From positions 1 through 8,761 of the forward strand of contig PCTP01000142.1 in the NCBI GenBank assembly GCA_002770795.1: a DNA stretch of 8,761 bases. Direction: 5' to 3'. Shown in pieces: positions 1-6,856 of this stretch. Numbering within the stretch: position 1 is the stretch's first letter; each line of letters begins with the position of its first letter. The stretch comes from Gammaproteobacteria bacterium CG22_combo_CG10-13_8_21_14_all_40_8 (lineage in GTDB: Bacteria > Pseudomonadota > Gammaproteobacteria > Enterobacterales > GCA-002770795). The position numbers and the translations under genes were made by a program. A model generated the notes under the pieces. It was not told where the DNA came from. It made no database searches and saw nothing but the letters and a program-made list of their open reading frames with translations.

Positions 1-45
1 AAATTAGTATAATACCACTGAAGCCTACATTTTGAGGTAGATACG

Positions 46-73
46 TTCAATTCAACGAGATAAAGATTATACT
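46..73 (+). promoter_or_regulatory. Weak candidate promoter for yhdP-tldD
   Basis: A TATACT hexamer at 68-73 resembles a sigma-70 -10 box. The best upstream partner is TTCAAT at 46-51 with a 16-base spacer, which matches only three of six -35 consensus positions. No TG extension precedes the -10. It would give a leader of about 60 bases before the yhdP TTG. Another TATAAT lies at 8-13, but its -35 would fall outside the window. Either could serve yhdP, or yhdP may be read from an upstream gene. In AT-rich DNA such boxes arise by chance, so this is only a suggestion. Confidence 0.2.
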
Positions 74-126
74 ATTCAATGAATAAACAACTAAAATCGA
101 GCACTTGTTTTCTTATTCTTTTATTT

Positions 127-132
127 GAGAAG
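127..132 (+). promoter_or_regulatory. Ribosome-binding site supporting the TTG start of yhdP
   Basis: GAGAAG at 127-132 is a purine-rich Shine-Dalgarno-like element ending 8 bases before the TTG at 141. No ATG or GTG in the yhdP frame lies close enough to the membrane segment to be a better start. The next in-frame TTG, at 210, would remove the positively charged N-terminal tail. The site is therefore the main argument for starting at 141. Confidence 0.5.
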
Positions 133-140
133 CAGATTCA

Positions 141-3100
141 TTGAATTACATCTCGCCACCCCCAAAACAAAGTCCTTCTTCTCGCATAAGAAAATTTTCT
201 GCGACTTGCTTGAAATGCATTTGGTTTTCTATTGCATTCCTCATCATATTTTTGGCTCTAGTGGTTAGCGCAACAAAATTATATTTTACTAAACTCGACA
301 GTTTCAAGCCTGAAGTCGAACAATTTTTGTCCGAAAAACTTCACAAAAAAGTGAATATCTCCAAACTTAATTTTAGTTGGCCCTCTCAGGGGCCACAGCT
401 TGAAATTCAAGAGATTACCGTAGAGACACATCCAGAACACAGCTTACAAAGTCTTGAAGTTAAACGCTCACTCATTAGTTTATCCGTCTGGAAAAGTATA
501 TTGTATCGCCAGCTCGTCACCAATAACATTGAGTTTCAAGGGATCCGGGTTAAGGTCAACCAAAAAAAATCTAATCTGCCCAATCAATCTCTGGATATTG
601 CAAAAACAACAACTAGCAGCAAAAAAAATATCATAGGGGATTGGTTAATTGCCCAACGAACCATCAAGGTATATGATCTGATTCTTGAGTTAGCGGCCAT
701 TGATGGCACAGATCAATCCTTATCGATGCCTATTCTTAACTTTCATGGCTCTCGAAGCAGACAACAATTAAGAACTTCTTTGGTCAGTCAATCTGGTGCC
801 ACAGCCTCACTCAAAATTGAAAATAGAATTCATTTTTCAGAAAAAGAACAAAAAAATATCAATGCGACACAACTCTATTTCAGCTCCGATAAAATGGAGC
901 TAGCCACTCTGCCTTTCGCCCTGTTTGGATTAAAACTTCCTCCCCTTAAAGGACAGCTCAATATTAAATTTTGGGCAGATTGGAAACAGGGTCGACTTCA
1001 AACAGCTCAAGCTGAGCTTCATTCCAATACCATGCAACTGGGAGAGAATGCAGTTGCCTTGACGCTCTCTCCAACAATTTTCCTCTGGAAAAGACATCAG
1101 AAAAATCACTGGAGCCTGCTCTCATCTCCTATTGAGTTTACTTTAGATAAAAAAATCCAACCCCCCTTCCAACTCAATGCCCATCAGTGGAAAAAAGACC
1201 ATATAAAACATTATATGTTTACAGGGTTTCATTTTGATATTGAAAAAATCGCTCAGTTCGTGGAACCACTACTACCTAAAAAATTACACGCATGGTTGCT
1301 CGCAGCAAAACCCCAAGGAGAAATATCTAAAAGCTCAATTAACATCCTAAGAAATACCGAGGATCCTACACAGCCTATCCAATATTTTACCCGTTTCAGT
1401 TTAGAAAAAATTTCTGTCAATCCGTTTCAAAACCTACCTGGCATTCAAGGTGTCAACGCCCGAGTGAGTTTGTCCTCCAATCAGGGGAAAGTTGAATTAT
1501 TAGGCAAAGATGGCAATATAGAGATCCCTTCTCTGTTCCGCTCAAACATTTTCTTTAATCAGCTTAGCACACATATAGATTGGCACTGGAACAACAATCT
1601 CCAACTCACATGGCATGATTTTGATTTCAGCAATCCCGATATTTCTATATCCTCTCGAGGACGATTGGATTTTTTAAAAAACGGCAACGGCTTCATGGAC
1701 ATTAGTGCCAGTATAAATCATGCTTCAATGAATTCTATATCCCCCTATCTTCCCACGGGGATCATGAGTGAAAAGTTAGTTGAATATCTCGACAACAGTA
1801 TTCAAAAAGGTCAGCTAAATTGGGCACAAGCAGTGATTAGAGGTCCAATGAAGTCTTTTCCTTATCATCAGCACGAAGGCATCTTTGATATACTGTCGGA
1901 AATTGAAGGTGTAAAGCTGCAGTTTTTACCCGATTGGCCTACTATAGATAATCTAAAAGCCTCTATGGAATTTGTCAGTAACTCCATGAATATACATGCC
2001 AGTCAGGGAAAATTTAAAGGTGTAACGTTAAAATCTGCAACAGCTGAAATCGCTGATTTTTCTCAACATCATTTAGAGATTGCGACTAAAACTCAATCGC
2101 AAACAGCTATTGCCCTACAAGCCCTTGAATCAACACCGATCAACTTCATCCCAGAATCGTTAAAAAACTTCACATTCAAAGGTCTAGTCACCAGTTCATT
2201 ACACCTATCCATTCCCCTTTCCAAAGAACAACAAACACTCAGCCTTAAAGGTGAAATAAAACTCAAAGATAATCAAGTGGAACTACTCCCTGCCTCCATT
2301 CCTTTTGACAATGTTAATGCCAGCTTAACACTTAATGAAACTGGACTATTACACTCATCGATTAACGCGACACTCTGGCAACAACCTTTCCAGATGGTAT
2401 TGCAACCAGACACAGAAAATAGAACCCTGTTAACAGGCAGCTTTCAAACAACCATTGATCATCAGGCATTAGATCAGCTAAGCCATCTTACAACAGAAGC
2501 TATTGCCATAGGACAAACTCAAATGCTAGGTGACATATTGATTGACACCGCGCCCTCAGCTCTTCAGCCTCTAATAGAAATGAATTTTCATAGCAACATG
2601 CAAGGATTAGCCCTGCATTTACCCGAATCATTGGGCAAGGATGAAACAGAAATAATTCCTCTGGATATACATCTTGAATTACAAGATGAGAAACTAAAAA
2701 TTAATGCTCAGTATCATGGAAAATTACATTTAATCGCTGAAAAAACACAGCAATGGAAAGGAGGCTTTAGTAGTATTGAACTGCCTATTGAAAGCCCTGA
2801 GAGCAATGGTTGGATTGGAAATGTTCATCAAACTGGCTTTCAACTCAGTGATTGGGTTAAAGCTTATAATGAGATCACAGCGAATAAACAACCGTCTAAA
2901 ACCCAAGATTACAATGAGTTATTACCCTTACAACTTAAGGTGACCAGCGAACAACTGATGCTAAATCAATGGCTATTAGGCCCTGTATCCATTTTGGCAG
3001 ATTTCAATCATCAGTTGCAAGTGAGTGTACAGGGACCACAAATACAGGCCAAAATACAAGCGAATCCGCCAAGCGCCCAAAACTTCCCATTGTCTCTCAA

Positions 3101-4154
3101 TTTCGACAGGCTCTTTATCAGAACGCCAGAGGAGGAAAAGAAACTCAATGAGGTTCAAAACCAAGTGATCATCCAACAAGAAGATAATCAGCTAACTGCT
3201 GAAAAAACGATTCATTTAGTACAAGAACGACAAGATTTGACAAGTACAGTTGCACTATCTCCTTTCAAACCAAAGGTGCTACCCTCCATGCATATTATCT
3301 GTGAAGACTGCCGCTATAACGATCAGCGGATAGGTCAACTCGATCTAAAAACAATGCCCTTTCATGATAAAATGGCTTATTGGGGTCATTGGTTTGTACC
3401 TGAAATATTCGATACTGAATTTACTGGTCAATGGACAGAGAAAGTCACTCAGTTTGCAGGTCAATTTTCTAGCAAAAATATTGAAACATTAACCCATTAT
3501 TGGAATATTGCATCTGGTGCTAAGAAGAGTGCTATACAAGCCAGCTATACATTAAACTGGCCAGGTGCACCATGGGACTTTCAACTCGACCATGTTCGAG
3601 GTACACTCAATGCTAAGGTAAATAAAGGTAGCCTTGAGCAAATTGACACCAAAGGCGCTCAAATTGTCGGTATTTTTAGTTTACAAAACCTACTCAGAAG
3701 ACTCAGCTTAGACTTTAGTGATATTTTTAATAAAGGTTTTTATTACAATGGGATGGAAGCATCCGTCAATATAGAGGATGGCATCGCTTATAATTCGTCA
3801 GTTAAAATATCAGGTACAGCCGCCACCATTGAAATTAGTGGCTATACAGATTTGGCTCAAGAGAGACTTGAACATCATATAGTCGTTATCCCTGAAATCA
3901 GTTCAAGCCTACCAATATTGGGTTGGGCTATCAGCCCAGCTACAGGATTGATTGCTTTAGTGATGGACAAATTTCTTCTGAAACCAGCCCTTGACGTGGT
4001 AACACGCCTTGATTACCAATTAACAGGTGTTTGGAGTTCACCAGAACTAATTGAGCTCAACAAAAAGCAAGATTCAGTACCTGTAGATATAGAAAAATTA
4101 AAACCTGCACTCAAAAATGAAGATAACTTACCAACAACTATTACCAATGAATAA
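141..4154 (+). CDS. yhdP: YhdP, AsmA-like inter-membrane phospholipid transport protein
   Basis: This 1337-residue protein is of the YhdP/TIGR02099 (AsmA-like) family; E. coli YhdP has 1266. The family spans the periplasm as a lipid-carrying bridge anchored in the inner membrane and, with TamB and YdbH, supplies phospholipid to the outer membrane. Visible here: a basic, proline/serine-rich cytosolic tail (1-26); one membrane helix (about 27-46); an AsmA-type N-terminal stretch (about 58-95); a long beta-strand-rich body; the family-typical region near 545-625 with a GPMKSFPY-like turn and a PDWP motif near 597; and a conserved C-terminal domain with DFSDIFNKGF and a hydrophobic amphipathic stretch (1257-1280). 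A polar tail of about 30 residues follows. The start is TTG with GAGAAG upstream. The only four cysteines form two CxxC pairs (23/26 and 1054/1057). tldD follows after 36 bases with no terminator, so co-transcription is likely. Family assignment is firm; the transport role is taken from E. coli work. Confidence 0.93.
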   Translation: MNYISPPPKQSPSSRIRKFSATCLKCIWFSIAFLIIFLALVVSATKLYFTKLDSFKPEVEQFLSEKLHKKVNISKLNFSWPSQGPQLEIQEITVETHPEHSLQSLEVKRSLISLSVWKSILYRQLVTNNIEFQGIRVKVNQKKSNLPNQSLDIAKTTTSSKKNIIGDWLIAQRTIKVYDLILELAAIDGTDQSLSMPILNFHGSRSRQQLRTSLVSQSGATASLKIENRIHFSEKEQKNINATQLYFSSDKMELATLPFALFGLKLPPLKGQLNIKFWADWKQGRLQTAQAELHSNTMQLGENAVALTLSPTIFLWKRHQKNHWSLLSSPIEFTLDKKIQPPFQLNAHQWKKDHIKHYMFTGFHFDIEKIAQFVEPLLPKKLHAWLLAAKPQGEISKSSINILRNTEDPTQPIQYFTRFSLEKISVNPFQNLPGIQGVNARVSLSSNQGKVELLGKDGNIEIPSLFRSNIFFNQLSTHIDWHWNNNLQLTWHDFDFSNPDISISSRGRLDFLKNGNGFMDISASINHASMNSISPYLPTGIMSEKLVEYLDNSIQKGQLNWAQAVIRGPMKSFPYHQHEGIFDILSEIEGVKLQFLPDWPTIDNLKASMEFVSNSMNIHASQGKFKGVTLKSATAEIADFSQHHLEIATKTQSQTAIALQALESTPINFIPESLKNFTFKGLVTSSLHLSIPLSKEQQTLSLKGEIKLKDNQVELLPASIPFDNVNASLTLNETGLLHSSINATLWQQPFQMVLQPDTENRTLLTGSFQTTIDHQALDQLSHLTTEAIAIGQTQMLGDILIDTAPSALQPLIEMNFHSNMQGLALHLPESLGKDETEIIPLDIHLELQDEKLKINAQYHGKLHLIAEKTQQWKGGFSSIELPIESPESNGWIGNVHQTGFQLSDWVKAYNEITANKQPSKTQDYNELLPLQLKVTSEQLMLNQWLLGPVSILADFNHQLQVSVQGPQIQAKIQANPPSAQNFPLSLNFDRLFIRTPEEEKKLNEVQNQVIIQQEDNQLTAEKTIHLVQERQDLTSTVALSPFKPKVLPSMHIICEDCRYNDQRIGQLDLKTMPFHDKMAYWGHWFVPEIFDTEFTGQWTEKVTQFAGQFSSKNIETLTHYWNIASGAKKSAIQASYTLNWPGAPWDFQLDHVRGTLNAKVNKGSLEQIDTKGAQIVGIFSLQNLLRRLSLDFSDIFNKGFYYNGMEASVNIEDGIAYNSSVKISGTAATIEISGYTDLAQERLEHHIVVIPEISSSLPILGWAISPATGLIALVMDKFLLKPALDVVTRLDYQLTGVWSSPELIELNKKQDSVPVDIEKLKPALKNEDNLPTTITNE

Positions 4155-4190
4155 ATATTTTATTCTTATAATTCAAATACTTGAGAAACT

Positions 4191-5657
4191 ATGAATCAAA
4201 ACTCAAATCTAAAAACAGCCATACAACATTTTATTTTGGATCAAGGGCTTTCTTTGAGCCAAGCTGAGAACATACTTTCCTGCGCGTTTAATACCCAAAT
4301 GGATTATGCCGATCTATATTTTCAAGTTTCTCGTTCTGAGAGTTGGTCTCTGGAAGATGGTTTGGTGAAAGATGGCACCTTCCATCAAGAACAAGGCGCA
4401 GGCATTCGCTCCATGATTGGTGAACAAACAGGATTTGCCTATACAGAGGCTTTAGATGACTCATCTTTACGTCAAGCAGCACAAGCTGCCAGCAAAATAG
4501 CAAAATCTACAACTTCTCAAAAAATTCACATCAAAAACCACCCCAATGACCATCAATTCTACCCTAACCAAGATCCAATCAATCAGGTCGATTCGGCTCA
4601 GAAAATAGAACTACTCAAGTATATTGATAGGTTTGCTAAATCTCTTGATCCGCGAATCACTCAAGTCATGGCCAGTTATAGTGCCAGCTTTTCCATGGTA
4701 TTGGTGCTTAACTCCCAAGGCGAACTTGCAGCCGATCTACGTCCAATGTGTCGTATCGGTATATCTGTAATCGCTGAGCAAAATAAAAAAAGAGAAAGAG
4801 GAAGTAGCGGTGGTGGTGGACGCGCTCTACCCCTCGACCTATTTTGGAAGCAGGATAGCACCATCACTCAGCTCGTTGAAGATTATGCAAGACAAGCCGT
4901 CAATCAAGCGCTGATCAATTTAGATGCTTGCCCAACCATGGCCGGCCTTCAAACCGTCATATTGGGAAGTGGATGGCCTGGAATTTTACTGCATGAGGCC
5001 ATTGGCCACGGTTTAGAAGGCGACTTTAATCGCAAAAACACCTCAGCTTTCTCCAATAAAATGGGCGAAATAGTCGCGTCCCCTTTATGTACGATTGTGG
5101 ATGATGCAACCATTTTGGGACATAGGGGGTCATTAAACATAGATGATGAAGGCGTAACAGGCCAAAACACCCTGTTAATTGATAAAGGACGTTTGTGTGG
5201 TTATATGCAAGATAGAAAAAATGCTCGATTAATGAAAACTCAAAGCACGGGAAACGGCCGTAGAGAATCCTATGCACAGTTACCGATGCCTAGAATGACC
5301 AATACTTATATGCTCCCAGGTGAGCACTCACACCAAGAAATTATTGCTTCTGTAAAATCCGGGATTTATGCACCCAATTTTGGAGGAGGACAGGTCGATA
5401 TTACTTCAGGAAAATTCGTCTTCTCTGCCAGCGAAGCTTATCAAATTGAAAATGGCAAAATCACCCACCCATTGAAAGGTGCAACATTTATAGGAAGTGG
5501 TCCAGAAATTTTAAAACAAGTGAGTATGGTTGGAAATAATCTCGCCCTGGATCCTGGCGTAGGAGTTTGCGGGAAAGATGGCCAATCTGTCCCCGTCGGT
5601 GTGGGACAACCTACATTAAAAATTGATCAACTACTGGTCGGGGGCACTGAATCCTGA
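4191..5657 (+). CDS. tldD: TldD, zinc metallopeptidase subunit of TldD/TldE
   Basis: The product has 488 residues (E. coli TldD has 481) and is complete. TldD pairs with TldE (PmbA) to form a cytosolic protease that digests unfolded peptides threaded into its chamber. In E. coli it is known for maturing microcin B17 and degrading the antitoxin CcdA. The N-terminal half shows the typical segments DGLVKDG (56-62) and a glycine-rich SSGGGGR (205-211). The metal site is HEAIGH at 268-273 (His268, catalytic Glu269, His273), followed by GLEGDFNRK. The C-terminal third ligand is Cys460 in GVCGKDGQSVPV, followed by the family signature GQPTLKIDQLLVGGT. All key residues are intact. The ATG is preceded by GAGAAA (4183-4188). 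The TldE partner is not in this window, and no RiPP-type substrate gene is recognisable. It lies directly behind yhdP as in E. coli, without the nitrilase gene found between them in Pseudomonas. Confidence 0.96.
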   Translation: MNQNSNLKTAIQHFILDQGLSLSQAENILSCAFNTQMDYADLYFQVSRSESWSLEDGLVKDGTFHQEQGAGIRSMIGEQTGFAYTEALDDSSLRQAAQAASKIAKSTTSQKIHIKNHPNDHQFYPNQDPINQVDSAQKIELLKYIDRFAKSLDPRITQVMASYSASFSMVLVLNSQGELAADLRPMCRIGISVIAEQNKKRERGSSGGGGRALPLDLFWKQDSTITQLVEDYARQAVNQALINLDACPTMAGLQTVILGSGWPGILLHEAIGHGLEGDFNRKNTSAFSNKMGEIVASPLCTIVDDATILGHRGSLNIDDEGVTGQNTLLIDKGRLCGYMQDRKNARLMKTQSTGNGRRESYAQLPMPRMTNTYMLPGEHSHQEIIASVKSGIYAPNFGGGQVDITSGKFVFSASEAYQIENGKITHPLKGATFIGSGPEILKQVSMVGNNLALDPGVGVCGKDGQSVPVGVGQPTLKIDQLLVGGTES

Positions 5658-5728
5658 TACATTCCCTCTCCTCATCAACATGATGTAATATATATCTTCA
5701 ATTTTTTAGGTTTATTCCAGAGAGAGAA

Positions 5729-5806
5729 ATGATTGATCCACGTTCCAAACTTATATTAACCCACTTAAATATTTTTCACTCAAAACCTTTGTCCTCGGCG
5801 GTGTAA
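5729..5806 (+). CDS. Possible 25-codon leader ORF upstream of yrbG
   Basis: An ATG at 5729 opens a 25-residue frame (starts MIDPRSKLIL, ends KPLSSAV) closed by TAA at 5804-5806. It is preceded by the purine run AGAGAGAAA (5721-5729), a better Shine-Dalgarno context than that of yrbG itself. It is in the same frame as yrbG, whose ATG lies one codon past the TAA (TAA TGC ATG). The peptide has no membrane segment or motif that I recognise. It could be a translated leader that feeds ribosomes to yrbG, a degenerate former N-terminus, or chance. Nothing in the sequence proves translation. Confidence 0.2.
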   Translation: MIDPRSKLILTHLNIFHSKPLSSAV

Positions 5807-5809
5807 TGC

Positions 5810-6784
5810 ATGTTATTTGATTTGGCCTATATCTTAATTGGCTTGGCCATTCTTATTTGGAGCGCAGATAAACTCACAGAAGGCTCAGCTGCTCTGGCTA
5901 AAAATTTTGGTATACCGAGCCTCATTATTGGGTTAACCATTATAGCGATTGGATCTTCAGCACCTGAAATGGTTGTATCTGCTGTAGCAGCCATTGGTGG
6001 TTCAAGTAATCTGGCCATTGGTAACGCCATTGGATCGAATATTACCAATATTGCCCTAGTATTGGGTGTCACTGCTTTAATCACTCCGCTACTCATTCAT
6101 TCCGATATCCTCAAGAGAGAGATCCCAATTCTCATTTTCTTAAATATTTTTGCCTCATTTCTTATTTGGTATCATGGATTTACCCGTGCAGATGGATGGA
6201 TATTGGTTCTAACTCTAGGCATCTACTTGACTTGGTTAGTGATTACCAGCTTAAAAAAGCGTAAACAAGATCTACTGTTAACTGAAATTGTCGATGAACT
6301 TCCTCAGGATATGAGTAATAGTAAGGCGGCTTTATGGATTATTTTAGGCTTAGCACTATTAATTTTTAGTTCCGACTTATTGGTTATGGGTGCAACCAAT
6401 CTCGCTACTCGTATGGGTGTGTCTGAATTAGTGATAGGCTTAACTGTTGTTGCAGTAGGCACCAGTCTCCCTGAATTAGCAGCATCCATCGCCAGCGCCA
6501 TAAAAAAAGAACATGACATGGCCATTGGTAATATCATTGGTTCCAATATTTTTAACATCCTAGGTGTTATGGGTGTTGCTGGGATTATCCATCCCCCCAC
6601 ATCCATCCCAGCAGAGGTTTTTTATTTTCATCTGCCCGCCATGTTGATAATTACCATCGCATTATTCTTTTTATCTTTAGATTTTGGAAAAGGTCCCAGA
6701 CTAGCAAAATCCCAAGCCATTATTTTATTGAGCGGCTTTGTAGCCTTTAATTGGTTATTAGTCACTCAGATACACACCAGCTAA
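5810..6784 (+). CDS. yrbG: YrbG-type Na+/Ca2+ exchanger family membrane protein
   Basis: This 324-residue polytopic inner-membrane protein belongs to the calcium/cation antiporter family (K+-dependent Na+/Ca2+ exchanger-like). It has about ten hydrophobic segments and a central charged loop (about 148-170). The two inverted alpha-repeats are clear: GSSAPE (48-53) with GNAIGSN (71-77), and GTSLPE (217-222) with GNIIGSN (240-246). Glu53 and Glu222 match the ion-binding glutamates known from archaeal NCX structures. At the position equivalent to the second-repeat aspartate of NCX_Mj there is Asn249, as in E. coli YrbG, so ion selectivity should not be assumed. The E. coli gene opens the yrbG-kdsD-kdsC-lptC cluster and is dispensable there. 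The ATG at 5810 has only a weak GGCGG (5797-5801) upstream. A hairpin starting at its stop codon and a new promoter suggest partial transcriptional separation from kdsD. Confidence 0.92.
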   Translation: MLFDLAYILIGLAILIWSADKLTEGSAALAKNFGIPSLIIGLTIIAIGSSAPEMVVSAVAAIGGSSNLAIGNAIGSNITNIALVLGVTALITPLLIHSDILKREIPILIFLNIFASFLIWYHGFTRADGWILVLTLGIYLTWLVITSLKKRKQDLLLTEIVDELPQDMSNSKAALWIILGLALLIFSSDLLVMGATNLATRMGVSELVIGLTVVAVGTSLPELAASIASAIKKEHDMAIGNIIGSNIFNILGVMGVAGIIHPPTSIPAEVFYFHLPAMLIITIALFFLSLDFGKGPRLAKSQAIILLSGFVAFNWLLVTQIHTS

Positions 6785-6815
6785 TGGAATAAAGCCGTTA
6801 GCCTTTCTTGTCTTT
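6780..6815 (+). terminator. Candidate intrinsic terminator or attenuator at the end of yrbG
   Basis: GCTAATGG (6780-6787) and CCGTTAGC (6795-6802) form an eight-pair stem, with one U-G wobble, around a seven-base AATAAAG loop. The stem is followed by CTTTCTTGTCTTT (6803-6815), which has nine T in thirteen positions. The left arm contains the yrbG TAA. The stem has moderate strength and the T tract is interrupted, so it may terminate only partly. It lies directly before the putative kdsD promoter. Confidence 0.42.
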
Positions 6816-6827
6816 GAACGCTATAAT
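6798..6827 (+). promoter_or_regulatory. Candidate sigma-70 promoter of kdsD-kdsC-lptC
   Basis: A perfect TATAAT lies at 6822-6827. The best-placed -35 is TTAGCC (6798-6803), 18 bases upstream, matching only three of six consensus bases and overlapping the right arm of the yrbG hairpin. A start near 6834 would leave a leader of about 23 bases before the kdsD ATG. The position, between a terminator-like hairpin and the first gene of a tightly overlapped run, makes it more credible than the -10 match alone. Confidence 0.42.
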
Positions 6828-6856
6828 TACATGACTTTTATTGTGACAAAAAAACT

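Noticed and set aside
1..35. Possible tail of an upstream gene, or a divergent promoter around TATAAT at 8-13
   Set aside because: A frame open from the window edge ends at TGA 33-35 after ten codons, too short to recognise. The -10-like box has no visible -35.
378..395. GC-rich inverted repeat TGGCCC / GGGCCA inside early yhdP
   Set aside because: It is a six-pair stem with no T tract and lies in conserved AsmA-type coding sequence (WPSQGPQ). Codon content explains it; no terminator or operator is supported.
3922..3940. Hairpin TGGGCT-ATC-AGCCCA near the 3' end of yhdP
   Set aside because: It has no following T run and encodes the conserved C-terminal stretch GWAISPATG. Treated as coincidental.
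5673..5700. CATCA-ACA-TGATG hairpin after tldD followed by AT-rich DNA, with TATATA-like boxes
   Set aside because: The stem is only five pairs and not followed directly by T residues. No -35 pairs with the TATATA boxes. Neither a terminator nor a promoter can be supported.
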